From contig JAKOQB010000002.1 of assembly GCA_029778535.1 (NCBI GenBank), positions 164,575 through 228,574 on the forward strand: a stretch of DNA of 64,000 nt, given 5' to 3'. The number at the start of each line of letters is the position of its first letter. The first letter of the stretch is position 1. The stretch comes from Pseudomonadota bacterium (GTDB lineage Bacteria > Pseudomonadota > Gammaproteobacteria > Burkholderiales > Burkholderiaceae_F). Below are positions 17,093-25,852 of the stretch, one piece after another. The position numbers were made by a program, and so were the translations under genes. The notes under the pieces were generated by a model. It saw only the letters and a list, made by a program, of their open reading frames with translations. It searched no databases and had not been told where the DNA came from.

Positions 17093-17434
17093 TCACTCCG
17101 CGATCACCACGCCCTGCGCGGTCTTCTGGTGGAACTCGCCGAAGAACGGATAACGTCCCGGCGCCAGCGGCCCGATATAGATCGTCACCGATTTGCCCGG
17201 CGGCACGACTTTCTCGCGATTCAGCGCGTGGCTTTCGAACTCCTCCGCGCTCGCGTCGCGATTGGTGATCACCAGCTTGAGCTTGCGATTGGCGGGCACG
17301 TGCAACTCAGCCGGCTGGAACTTGTGGTCCTGGATCGTCAGCGCGAAGTCGTCGTCGGCAAGCACCGCCGATGCGACTACGGCGATGCCGAGCGCCGCCA
17401 GCCAGCGCAGGAGTGTGAAGGGTCGGGACGGCAT
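17093..17434 (-). CDS. Periplasmic cupredoxin-domain protein of the iron operon
   Basis: A 113-residue secreted protein with a signal peptide ending near VLA-DD (about residue 26) and a cupredoxin-type fold (ITNRDASAEEFESHALN, then VPPGKSVTIYIGPLAPGRYPF). There is no Cys, so a classical blue-copper site is absent; His residues in ESHAL and EFHQ could still bind metal. Similar small proteins accompany FTR1 permeases. It is the first gene after the Fur box and probably prepares or hands over iron (inference). Confidence 0.8.
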   Translation of the reverse strand: MPSRPFTLLRWLAALGIAVVASAVLADDDFALTIQDHKFQPAELHVPANRKLKLVITNRDASAEEFESHALNREKVVPPGKSVTIYIGPLAPGRYPFFGEFHQKTAQGVVIAE

Positions 17435-17454
17435 TGCGATTCTCCAGAAGTCGA

Positions 17455-17473
17455 GCGAATGATAATCATTCGC
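17455..17473. promoter_or_regulatory. Fur box
   Basis: GCGAATGATAATCATTCGC is a 19-base dyad with only the centre unpaired and fits the Fur consensus of alternating GATAAT/ATTATC units, with the central TGATAATCA exact. It lies 21 bases upstream of the GTG/ATG region of the iron operon, overlapping where its promoter should be. Iron-bound Fur would repress the cupredoxin-FTR1-barrel operon. Confidence 0.85.
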
Positions 17474-17529
17474 AAATAAGAATGCAAGTCAAGGCGATCG
17501 GGCCCATGGATCCGGCTCAAGGGCGGCTA

Positions 17530-19173
17530 CTACTCGTCGGCGACCCGCGGGTGCGGGTCGAGCTGCAGCGGCCCGGCGTTGATCGATACGAAGTGCCGCG
17601 CGCGCGGCGGCCGCTCGCACAGCGCGCGCACGCGCTCCTGCAGGCGATGGAACTGGGCGCCTTGCCGCTCGTGCTGGCGCAGGTGCTCGAGCCAGCTCTC
17701 GACCTGGAACGCCTCGACCGCGAGGCTGCGGTTGCGGATGTCGAAGCTGCACTCCCACGCGAACGCGCCGTCGCGCCGGCGCAGCCGCCCGAGTTCGCGC
17801 ATCTCGGCGATGAACTCGTCGCGCGCGTCGGGGCGCACCTGGTACTCGATCGTCACCATCACCGGCCCGGCATCGTTGGGAACGTCGTCCGCGAAATGCG
17901 GTGCCGGCGCCTCGCCGGTCTCGCCGCTGTCACCCGCTTCCGCCATGCCGATGCGTCCGCGCGCGAACCACGGCGCCGCCGCGATCAACGCCGCGGCGGC
18001 GACCGCCAGCGCGGCCGGCACCGATGCGCTCGACGCGATCGTGCCCCACAGTGCGCCGCCGGCCGCGATCGCGCCGTTCAATGTCATGAAGTAGATCGCC
18101 AGCCCGCGCGCCCGCACCCAGGATGGCGCCACGTGCTGCACGGCGCTTTGCAGGCTCGACAGCGTGGTCAGCCACGCCGCGCCCGCGAGCGGCATCGCGA
18201 CGAGCATCCAGATGAATTGCCGCGTGAGCGCCGGCGCCGCGAGCGCGACCGCGAACAGGACGGCCGACACCGCGATCAGCTGGTCGTGCGTGTAGCGGCT
18301 GCGCAGCCGCGGCAGCGCGAGCGCGGTGGCCACCGCGCCGATGCCGATCGACGTGAGCAGGAACGCGTAACCGTTGGCGCTGCTGTAGGTCGAATCCTTG
18401 GCCACCACCGGCAGCAGGGAGAACACGGCGGCGGCCGGCGCGGAAAACACCGCGCAGCGCGCGAGCAGCGCGCGCAGCGCCGGCTCCTCCAGCGTGTAGC
18501 GCAGCCCGGCGCGGATCGCGGCGGCGAACCCTTCCGGCGGCAGCCGCGGCACGGGCCGTTCGCGCCGCCAGCGCAGCAGCACGACCAGCACGCCGACGAA
18601 CGACAGCGCGTTCAGCGCGAACGCGACCGACGGATGCGAGATCGAAAGGATCAGCCCGCCGAGCGCCGGGCCGATCGAACGCGAGAGGTTGAACGAGATC
18701 GAACCCAGCGCAACCGCCGAGGCGAGCTGAGCGCGCGGCACGATGTCGGCCACCGTCGCGCCCCAGGCGGGAATTGTCAGCGCCCATTGCGCTCCAAGCA
18801 GGAACGTCAGCAGCAGCAGACCCGACGCGCTCAGCGCGCCGAGCGCGGTCGCCAGCGCGAGCAGACCGGCGATCAGCGCACCCGCGATCTGCGTGCCGAT
18901 CAGGATCGCACGCCGGTCGGCGATGTCGGCCAGCGCGCCGGCGGCGATCGCGAGCAGGAACGACGGCGCGGTGATCGCCACCTGCACCAGCGCCACCATC
19001 AGCGGCGACGAGGTCAGGTTGGTCATCTCCCACCCGGCAGCGACGTTCTGCAGCCAGGTGCCGATGTTGGAGCCGAGGCTGGCGATCCACAGGCCGCGGA
19101 ACACCGGCGCGGCGAGCGGCGTCCACGCGCCGGCGTGCCGGCGCAGCGTGGCGGGCGGAGGGCGAGGCGACAC
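17530..19173 (-). CDS. MFS exporter (EntS-like, MFS_3) with C-terminal ABM-like domain
   Basis: About 547 residues from a GTG at 19173. Twelve hydrophobic helices cover the first ~400 residues, with loop motifs typical of the MFS_3 group (GSNIGTWLQNVAAGWEM, GALADIADRR). The last ~110 residues (VMVTIEYQVRPDARDEFIAEM...) look like a dimeric ferredoxin-like ABM/monooxygenase domain, an arrangement seen in other MFS_3 proteins. A longer form from an ATG at 19251 would start inside the operator region and has no ribosome site. It is divergent from the MarR-type regulator and may share its control. Confidence 0.85.
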   Translation of the reverse strand: MSPRPPPATLRRHAGAWTPLAAPVFRGLWIASLGSNIGTWLQNVAAGWEMTNLTSSPLMVALVQVAITAPSFLLAIAAGALADIADRRAILIGTQIAGALIAGLLALATALGALSASGLLLLTFLLGAQWALTIPAWGATVADIVPRAQLASAVALGSISFNLSRSIGPALGGLILSISHPSVAFALNALSFVGVLVVLLRWRRERPVPRLPPEGFAAAIRAGLRYTLEEPALRALLARCAVFSAPAAAVFSLLPVVAKDSTYSSANGYAFLLTSIGIGAVATALALPRLRSRYTHDQLIAVSAVLFAVALAAPALTRQFIWMLVAMPLAGAAWLTTLSSLQSAVQHVAPSWVRARGLAIYFMTLNGAIAAGGALWGTIASSASVPAALAVAAAALIAAAPWFARGRIGMAEAGDSGETGEAPAPHFADDVPNDAGPVMVTIEYQVRPDARDEFIAEMRELGRLRRRDGAFAWECSFDIRNRSLAVEAFQVESWLEHLRQHERQGAQFHRLQERVRALCERPPRARHFVSINAGPLQLDPHPRVADE

Positions 19174-19251
19174 GGAGAGGCGGGAAACCTGAACGCGGGA
19201 CGGAAGGTACCCGACCCGCGCAGCCGCGATGGTACCTGCCTTGACAATCAT

Positions 19252-19261
19252 TGCCTAGGCA
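19252..19261. promoter_or_regulatory. MarR-type operator palindrome
   Basis: TGCCTAGGCA is a perfect palindrome, within TTGCCTAGGCAG, which fits the TTGCC-NN-GGCAA form often bound by MarR-family repressors. It sits directly after a TTGACA (19241-19246) that could be a plus-strand -35 box, between the two divergent transcription units. Confidence 0.55.
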
Positions 19262-19268
19262 GGAAAAT

Positions 19269-19296
19269 CCGTTGCTCGTTGTCCGTTGCTCGTTGT
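19269..19296 (+). repeat. Two tandem 14-bp repeats
   Basis: The unit CCGTTGCTCGTTGT occurs twice head to tail and is followed by CCG, in the leader between the operator and the MarR gene start. Its role is unknown; it could be a simple duplication. Confidence 0.6.
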
Positions 19297-19307
19297 CCGA
19301 ACCCGCC

Positions 19308-19784
19308 GTGCCGATAACCGCCCCCCGCCGGCCGCGCCACTATCGCGGCGACCGCTACCGGATCGAAGATTCGGTCGGCTACCTGATGAAGCTCGCGCTG
19401 TCGGCGCTGCGGCGGCGGCTCGACCGGCAGATGACCGGGCACGATCTGACCGGCGTGCAGATGCTGCCGCTGTTCATGATCGGCCGCGGCGTATGCGGCA
19501 CCGCGGCCGAACTGGCTCGGCTGAACGACATAGATGCCGGCGCCACCACGCGCATGCTCGACCGCCTGGAAGCCAAGGGATTGCTCAAGCGCGCGCGCAG
19601 CGCGCAGGACCGGCGCGTGGTGCAGCTCGAGCTGACCGCCGCCGGCCGCGCGATCGCCGAGAAGATCCCGTACGCGATCGCCGACACGCTGAACGAGGCG
19701 CTGCGCGACTTCAGCGCGGCCGAGGTCGAGACGCTGCGCGGCATGCTCCGCCGCATCGTCGCCAACACGGAGGGTGCGGCATGA
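19308..19784 (+). CDS. MarR-family transcriptional regulator
   Basis: About 158 residues with a winged helix-turn-helix: an AELARLNDIDAGATTRMLDRL recognition region followed by the wing KGLLKRARSAQDRRVVQLEL, including the conserved D-x-R-R motif. It probably binds the palindrome at 19252-19261 and represses the efflux operon it heads, being released by a toxic ligand. The start is the GTG at 19308; a TTG at 19251 is also open but unlikely. Its stop overlaps the next gene's ATG. Confidence 0.88.
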   Translation: MPITAPRRPRHYRGDRYRIEDSVGYLMKLALSALRRRLDRQMTGHDLTGVQMLPLFMIGRGVCGTAAELARLNDIDAGATTRMLDRLEAKGLLKRARSAQDRRVVQLELTAAGRAIAEKIPYAIADTLNEALRDFSAAEVETLRGMLRRIVANTEGAA

Positions 19785-21277
19785 TCGGACGCGCGACGGC
19801 GCTCGCGACCGCGCTGCTGCTCGCCGGCTGCGCCAGCTTCGACGGCATAGCGCCGACGGTCGCGCAGCGCACGCCGGCGCAGCTCGGCGCGACCGGAACG
19901 GCCGCGCCATGGCCGCGCGACGACTGGTGGACGCGGTTCGGCGATCGCGAGCTCGACGCGCTGGTCGCGCGCGCGCTCGCCGGCAATCCGCAACTCGACC
20001 TCGCACGCGCCCGGCTGGCGCGCGCGCAGGCCGCGGTCGCGGCGACCGAGGCGGCGCTGGCGCCGCGCGTCGACGCGCAGGCGCAATCCACATGGCAGCG
20101 CTTCAACGAGAACTACCTGTATCCGCCGCCGTTCGCGGGGCACGTGGAAAGCAGCAATTCGCTGCAGCTCTTCGGCGGCTGGGAGCTGGATTTCTTCGGC
20201 CGCCATCGTGCCGCCCTGCGCGCCGCGCTGTCGCAGGGCCGCGCCGCGGCGGCCGAGTCGCAGGCGGCGCGCGTGCTGATCGCCGCCTCGGTGGCACGCA
20301 CCTACATGCAGCTCGCGCGCCTGGTCGAAACGCGCGACGCGCTCGTTTCCACGCTCGCGCAGCGCGAGCAGATCCTGAAACTCGTGCAGGCGCGCGTGAA
20401 GAGCGGCCTCGACACGCAGGTCGAGCTCAAGCAGGCCGAGGGCGCAGTGCCCGAGATCAAGCAGCAGATCGAGGCGGTCGACGAGCAGATGCGGATCGCG
20501 CGCCACGCGCTGGCGGCACTGCTCGGCGCCGGACCCGACGCGACGCGGGATCTCGCGCCGCATCTGGCGCAGACCCAGGCGCCGTCGCTGCCGGCGGCGC
20601 TTCCCGCCGAGCTGATCGGCCGCCGCGCGGACATCAGCGCGGCGCGCTGGCGCGTCGAAGCCGCCGCCGCCGATGTCGACGCGGCGAAGGCGCAGTTCTA
20701 TCCGAACGTGAACCTGCTCGCGTTCGCCGGCTTCCAGAGCCTCGGCTTCTCTCACTGGCTCGACGCCGGCAGCCGCACCTTCGGCATCGGCCCGGCCGTG
20801 AGCCTGCCGGTGTTCGACGCCGGCCGCCGGCGCGCGAATCTGCGCGGCAAGGCTGCCGATGTCGACGCGGCGGTGGCCGACTACAACGCGACGCTAATCG
20901 ACGCGGTGCGCGACGTGGCCGACCAGATCGCGGCGCTGCGGTCGCTCGAGCGCCAGGCGACCGAGCAGCGCGCCGCGCAGGCGGCCGCCGAAGGCGCCTA
21001 TGACCTGGCGGTGCTGCGCTATCGCGCCGGGCTCGGCTCCTACCTCACGGTGCTCGCCGCCGAAACCAACGTGCTGGCGCAGCGCCGCGCCGGCATTGAT
21101 CTGAAGGCGCGCCGCGTCGACGCGGCGATCCAGCTGACGCGGGCCCTCGGCGGCGGCTTTGACGCCGGCGCCGACCCAGCATCCCGCGGCGGCTTTGACG
21201 CCGACCAAGCAACCCGCGGAGGCGACCGTGCCGACGCCGCGCAGGTCGCGCACACCGACACTTCGAGTCCACGATGA
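19781..21277 (+). CDS. Outer-membrane efflux lipoprotein, NodT/OprM family
   Basis: A 498-residue protein with a lipobox (LLLAGC, lipidated Cys17), two OEP repeats and long coiled helices, forming the outer-membrane channel of a tripartite efflux pump. The order regulator - channel - adaptor - MFS pump is common in betaproteobacteria. The C-terminal tail has a repeated GGFDA...RGG segment (about residues 455-480), probably from a short DNA duplication. Start and end each overlap the neighbouring gene by four bases. Confidence 0.92.
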   Translation: MIGRATALATALLLAGCASFDGIAPTVAQRTPAQLGATGTAAPWPRDDWWTRFGDRELDALVARALAGNPQLDLARARLARAQAAVAATEAALAPRVDAQAQSTWQRFNENYLYPPPFAGHVESSNSLQLFGGWELDFFGRHRAALRAALSQGRAAAAESQAARVLIAASVARTYMQLARLVETRDALVSTLAQREQILKLVQARVKSGLDTQVELKQAEGAVPEIKQQIEAVDEQMRIARHALAALLGAGPDATRDLAPHLAQTQAPSLPAALPAELIGRRADISAARWRVEAAAADVDAAKAQFYPNVNLLAFAGFQSLGFSHWLDAGSRTFGIGPAVSLPVFDAGRRRANLRGKAADVDAAVADYNATLIDAVRDVADQIAALRSLERQATEQRAAQAAAEGAYDLAVLRYRAGLGSYLTVLAAETNVLAQRRAGIDLKARRVDAAIQLTRALGGGFDAGADPASRGGFDADQATRGGDRADAAQVAHTDTSSPR

Positions 21278-22554
21278 GCTCCGCCGTCACAGAGAACCGG
21301 AATCCGAATTCCTCCCGCCCGCGCCGCGTCGCGCTCGCCGCGCTCGCCGGCGTGTTCAGCCTCGCCGCCCTCGGCTACGGCGTGTACTGGTACCTGTTCG
21401 ACCGCCACTACGAAAGCACCGACAACGCCTACGTCGCCGGCAACCTGGTGCAGATCACGCCGCAGGTCGGCGGCACCGTGCTGGCGATCGAGGCCGACGA
21501 GACGGACTTCGTGCGCGCCGGCCAGCCGCTGGTGAAGCTCGACCCCGCCGACGCGAAGGTCGCACTCGAGCAGGCACAGGCGCAGCTGGCGCAAACGGTG
21601 CGCGAGGTGCGCACGCTGTACGCGAACAACGCGTCGCAGGCGGCCGCGGTGGCGCTGCGCGACGCCGAGGTGGTCAAGGCGAAGAGCGACGTGGCCAAGG
21701 CGCAGGACGACCTGGCGCGGCGCCAGTCGCTGGCATCGACCGGCGCGGTGTCGGACGAGGAAATCCAGCACGCGGCCACCGCCTACGCGAACGCGAAGAG
21801 CGCGCTCGCCGCCGCGCAGGCCGCTGCCAACGCCGCGCGCGAACAACTGGCGGCCAACCAGGCGCTGACCGCGGGCACCACGCCCGAAAACCATCCGAAC
21901 GTGCTGCGCGCCGCCGCGCGCGTGCGCGAGGCGTACCTGGCGCTGTCGCGCGTCGAGCTGCCCGCGCCGGTCACCGGCTACGTCGCCAAACGCAGCGTGC
22001 AGGTCGGCAGCCGGGTGCAGGTCGGCGCGCCGCTGATGTCGATCGTGCCGCTGAACCATGTGTGGGTCGAAGCGAACTTCAAGGAAGTGCAGCTGCGCAA
22101 CATGCGCATCGGCCAGCCGGTCACGCTGACCGCGGATCTGTACGGCGGCCGTGTCGAGTACCACGGCACGATCGAGGGGCTGGGCATCGGCACCGGAGCC
22201 GCGTTCGCGCTGCTGCCGGCGCAGAACGCGACCGGCAACTGGATCAAGGTCGTGCAGCGCGTGCCGGTGCGCGTCGCCCTCGATCCGCGCGAACTGGCCG
22301 CGCATCCGCTGCGGATCGGCCTGTCGATGGAGGCGACGGTCGACGTGGCCGACCGCAGCGGCAAGATGCTCGCCGATGTGCCGCCCACGCAGCCGGCCGC
22401 GACCACCGAGGCGTTCGCCACATCATCGCGCGCAGCCGATGCGATGATCGACCGCATCATCGCCGCCAACCTCGGCCACGCGATCGGCGCGCACAAGACG
22501 GCGCAGGCATCGGGCCGGCTCGCGCGTCACGCGCAGACGACCGCGCTCGACTGA
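21274..22554 (+). CDS. emrA: EmrA/HlyD-type membrane fusion protein
   Basis: A 426-residue periplasmic adaptor: short cytoplasmic N-terminus, one membrane helix (about 19-39), the DNAYVAGNLVQITPQVGG lipoyl-like half, a long Ala-rich coiled coil, the second lipoyl half (VELPAPVTGYVAKRSVQVG) and a beta-barrel domain. It links the MFS pump to the NodT channel. Its ATG overlaps the preceding stop, and the pump gene follows after 11 bases. Confidence 0.92.
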   Translation: MSSAVTENRNPNSSRPRRVALAALAGVFSLAALGYGVYWYLFDRHYESTDNAYVAGNLVQITPQVGGTVLAIEADETDFVRAGQPLVKLDPADAKVALEQAQAQLAQTVREVRTLYANNASQAAAVALRDAEVVKAKSDVAKAQDDLARRQSLASTGAVSDEEIQHAATAYANAKSALAAAQAAANAAREQLAANQALTAGTTPENHPNVLRAAARVREAYLALSRVELPAPVTGYVAKRSVQVGSRVQVGAPLMSIVPLNHVWVEANFKEVQLRNMRIGQPVTLTADLYGGRVEYHGTIEGLGIGTGAAFALLPAQNATGNWIKVVQRVPVRVALDPRELAAHPLRIGLSMEATVDVADRSGKMLADVPPTQPAATTEAFATSSRAADAMIDRIIAANLGHAIGAHKTAQASGRLARHAQTTALD

Positions 22555-22565
22555 GCCGTCTCCCG

Positions 22566-24143
22566 ATGGCCGCCACCGCAGAAGAAAGGGGCCGACCGGC
22601 GCCGTCGCACGCGCATTCGCCGCTGGGCGGGACCGCGCTTGTGATCGGCACGCTCGCGCTGTCGCTGGCGACGTTCATGAACGTGCTCGACACGTCGATC
22701 GCCAACGTGTCGATCCCGGCGATCTCAGGCGACCTCGGCGTGGCGCCGAACCAGGGCACCTGGGTGATCACGTCGTTCGGCGTCGCCAACGCGATCTCGC
22801 TGCCGCTGACCGGCTGGCTGACGCAGCGCTTCGGGCAGGTGCGGCTGTTCGTCGGCAGCGTGGTGATGTTCGTGCTCGCGTCGTTCCTGTGCGGTCTGGC
22901 ACCGAACCTCGAAACACTGATCGCGTTCCGCGTGCTGCAGGGCTTCGTCGCCGGGCCGATGATCCCGCTGTCGCAGACGCTGCTGCTGGCGAGCTATCCG
23001 CCGCGGCAATCCGGCACCGCGCTGGCGTTCTGGGGCATGACCACGCTGATCGCTCCGGTGGTCGGGCCGCTGGCGGGCGGCTGGATCACCGACAACATCG
23101 GCTGGCCGTGGATCTTCTTCATCAACGTGCCGATCGGACTCGGCGCGGCGTTCGCCGCCTGGACGCTGTATCACCGGCGCGAAACACCGACGCGCAAGGT
23201 GCCGATCGACGGCCTCGGGCTCGCCTTGCTCGTGCTGTGGGTCGGCAGCCTGCAGGTGATGCTCGACAAGGGGCGCGAACTCGACTGGTTCGGATCGAAC
23301 CAGATCGTGCTGCTCGCGATCGTCGCGGTGGTCGGGTTCGCGTTCTTCGTCGCGTGGGAGCTGACCGACGCGCATCCGGTGGTCGAGGTGCGCCTGTTCG
23401 CGCGCCGCAATTTCCTGTTCGCGACGCTCGCGATCGCGGTCGCCTATGGCCTGTTCTTCGGCAGCCTCGTGCTGCTGCCGCTGTGGCTGCAGCAGTGGAT
23501 GGGCTACACCGCCACGCAGGCAGGCTGGACGCTGGCGCCGGTCGGCGCGCTGGCGCTGATCCTGACACCGGTCGTCGGCCGCTACGTGAACCGCGTCGAT
23601 CCGCGCCCGATCGTCACCGCGTCGTTCCTGATCTTCGCGTTCGTGATGTACCTGCGGTCGCTCTTCACGACCGAAACCGATCTGGCGACGATCATGGTGC
23701 CCACCGTGATCCAGGGCGCGGCGGTCGCGTGCTTCTTCATCCCGCTGATGTCGATCGCGCTGTCGGGACTCACACCGGACCGCATCGCCGGCGCCTCAGG
23801 GCTGACCAATTTCGCGCGCATCACCGCCGGCTCGTTCGGCACGTCGATCTCGACCACGCTGTGGGACCACCGCGCCTCGCTGCACCACTCGCAGCTGGTC
23901 GAACACCTGACGCTCGGCAGCCTGCCGACCGAGCGCTTCCTCGACCTCGCCACCCGCGCCGGACTGACGCCGGAACAGGCGCTGGCGCTGCTGAACCGCG
24001 GCGTCGACACGCAGTCGTTCATGCTCGCCGCCGACGAGATCTTCCGCCTCGCGGCGCTGCTGTTCCTCGTGCTCGTCGGCGTGGTCTGGCTGACGCGGCC
24101 GCAGCGCGGCGCGTCGGCCGGCGTCGACGGCGGCGCGCACTGA
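22566..24143 (+). CDS. emrB: EmrB-type drug:H+ antiporter (DHA2, 14 helices)
   Basis: A 525-residue MFS protein with 14 hydrophobic helices. Motif C-like GMTTLIAPVVGPLAGGWITD, and motif A-like GWLTQRFGQVRLF are present, as in EmrB/QacA pumps that export drugs and organic acids. It is the last gene of the marR-nodT-emrA-emrB operon; the next gene starts 47 bases later and has an unrelated function. Substrates cannot be read from sequence. Confidence 0.92.
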   Translation: MAATAEERGRPAPSHAHSPLGGTALVIGTLALSLATFMNVLDTSIANVSIPAISGDLGVAPNQGTWVITSFGVANAISLPLTGWLTQRFGQVRLFVGSVVMFVLASFLCGLAPNLETLIAFRVLQGFVAGPMIPLSQTLLLASYPPRQSGTALAFWGMTTLIAPVVGPLAGGWITDNIGWPWIFFINVPIGLGAAFAAWTLYHRRETPTRKVPIDGLGLALLVLWVGSLQVMLDKGRELDWFGSNQIVLLAIVAVVGFAFFVAWELTDAHPVVEVRLFARRNFLFATLAIAVAYGLFFGSLVLLPLWLQQWMGYTATQAGWTLAPVGALALILTPVVGRYVNRVDPRPIVTASFLIFAFVMYLRSLFTTETDLATIMVPTVIQGAAVACFFIPLMSIALSGLTPDRIAGASGLTNFARITAGSFGTSISTTLWDHRASLHHSQLVEHLTLGSLPTERFLDLATRAGLTPEQALALLNRGVDTQSFMLAADEIFRLAALLFLVLVGVVWLTRPQRGASAGVDGGAH

Positions 24144-24190
24144 CGCCACAGGCAGGCTAGATTAGCGGCCGGCCCCGTGCTCGCCCGCCC

Positions 24191-25462
24191 ATGCTCGACC
24201 TGATCGTCCGCAACGCCAACCTGCCCGACGGCCGCACGGGAATCGACATCGCCGTGCGCGGCGCCGAGATCGTCGAGGTCGCGCCTGCGATTGCCGCCCA
24301 GGCCGCGCTCACGCTCGACGCGGCCGGGCAGCTGGTGACGCCGCCCTTCGTCGATGCGCATTTCCACCTGGACGCGACGCTGACCTTCGGCATGCCGCGC
24401 GTGAACGAAAGCGGCACGCTGCTCGAAGGCATCGCGCTGTGGGGCGAACTGAAACCGCAGCTCACGCAGGAGGCGATCGTCGAGCGCGCGCTCGCGTACT
24501 GCGACTGGGCGGTCGCCAAGGGGTTGCTGGCGATCCGCTCGCACGTCGACACCTGCGATCCGCGTCTGCTCGCCGTCGAGGCGCTGCTGCACGTCAAGCA
24601 GCGCGTAAAGCCGTACGTCGACCTGCAGCTGGTCGCGTTCCCGCAGGACGGCGTGCTGCGGTCGCCGCACGGGATCGAAACGCTGAAGCGCGCGCTCGAT
24701 CTGGGCGTGGACGTGGTCGGCGGCATCCCGCACTTCGAGCGCACGATGGCCGACGGCGCCGCGAGCGTGAGGTTGTTGTGCGAGGAAGCCGCGCGGCGGG
24801 GCCTGCGCGTCGACATGCACTGCGACGAGACCGACGATCCGATGAGCCGCCACATCGAGACGCTGGCCCGCGAGGCGCAGCGACTCGGGCTGCAGGGGTG
24901 CGTGAACGGCTCGCACCTGACGTCGATGCACTCGATGGACAACTACTACGTGTCCAAGCTGATCCCGCTGATGAAGGAGGCAGGCGTCAGCGCGGTCGCC
25001 AATCCGCTGATCAACATCACGATCCAGGGCCGCCACGACACGTATCCGAAGCGGCGCGGCATGACGCGCGTGCCGGAGCTGCTGGCGGCCGGCATCGAGG
25101 TCGCGTTCGGCCACGACTGCGTGATGGACCCGTGGTATCCGCTCGGCAGCGGCGACATGCTGGAGGTCGCGCACATGGGACTGCACGTGGCACAGATGAC
25201 CGGCGTCGAGGCGATGAAGCAGTGCTTTGCCGCGGTGACGAGCGCGCCGGCCCGGATCCTCGGGCTCGACCGCTACGGCCTCGCGCCCGGCTGCCATGCC
25301 GACTTCGTGCTGCTGCAGGCGCGCGATCCGGCCGAGGCGATCCGGCTGCGCGCCACTCGGCTCGCCGTCGTCCGCCGCGGGCGCGTGGTCGCGCGCACGG
25401 CGCCGAACACGGCCACGCTCGACCTGCCGGGCCGGCCGGCGTTGACCAGCTTCATGCGCTGA
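24191..25462 (+). CDS. Cytosine-deaminase-like amidohydrolase
   Basis: A 423-residue amidohydrolase of the CodA type. Metal ligands expected for this family are in place: His57 and His59 (AHFHLD), His209 (HCDETDD), His241 (GSHLTS) and Asp308 (GHDCV). The likely reaction is cytosine plus water giving uracil and ammonia, though some relatives act on isoguanine or N-substituted pyrimidines. The same-strand uracil phosphoribosyltransferase at 26716 would use the product. The next gene overlaps its stop by one base. Confidence 0.85.
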   Translation: MLDLIVRNANLPDGRTGIDIAVRGAEIVEVAPAIAAQAALTLDAAGQLVTPPFVDAHFHLDATLTFGMPRVNESGTLLEGIALWGELKPQLTQEAIVERALAYCDWAVAKGLLAIRSHVDTCDPRLLAVEALLHVKQRVKPYVDLQLVAFPQDGVLRSPHGIETLKRALDLGVDVVGGIPHFERTMADGAASVRLLCEEAARRGLRVDMHCDETDDPMSRHIETLAREAQRLGLQGCVNGSHLTSMHSMDNYYVSKLIPLMKEAGVSAVANPLINITIQGRHDTYPKRRGMTRVPELLAAGIEVAFGHDCVMDPWYPLGSGDMLEVAHMGLHVAQMTGVEAMKQCFAAVTSAPARILGLDRYGLAPGCHADFVLLQARDPAEAIRLRATRLAVVRRGRVVARTAPNTATLDLPGRPALTSFMR

Positions 25463-25833
25463 TGGTCCGGGTCTTCCTCGTCCTGGCCGCGGCGAGCGGC
25501 TTCATCGCGGTGGCCGCCGGTGCGTTCGGCGCGCATGCGCTGAAGGCGCGTCTGGCACCCGACCTGCTGGCGGTGTTCGACACCGCGGTGCGCTACCAGA
25601 TGTTCCACGTCGTCGGGCTGATCGCGGTCGCATGGCTCGCTGCGCGCAGCTCGAGCGCGATGCTGATCGCGAGCGGATGGTGCTTCATCGCCGGCACCGC
25701 GCTCTTCAGCGGCAGCCTTTACCTGCTCGCGTTGACCGGTGCGCGCTGGCTCGGCGCGATCACACCGGTCGGCGGCGTGCTGTTCCTGGCTGGCTGGCTG
25801 CTGCTGGGATGGGCCGCGTGGCGGCTAGACTGA
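25462..25833 (+). CDS. DUF423 (YgdD-type) small membrane protein
   Basis: A 123-residue protein with four hydrophobic helices. The N-terminal GAFGAHALK and central RYQMFHVVGL motifs are characteristic of DUF423. The family is widespread, inner-membrane and without a known function. Its ATG shares a base with the stop of the deaminase gene, so it is translated from the same message. Confidence 0.9.
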   Translation: MVRVFLVLAAASGFIAVAAGAFGAHALKARLAPDLLAVFDTAVRYQMFHVVGLIAVAWLAARSSSAMLIASGWCFIAGTALFSGSLYLLALTGARWLGAITPVGGVLFLAGWLLLGWAAWRLD

Positions 25834-25852
25834 GCCACGAGGAGGATTTGCG

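Noticed and set aside
19269..19296. Tandem repeat considered as a CRISPR or regulatory iteron array
   Set aside because: Only two 14-base units with no spacers; too short for either.
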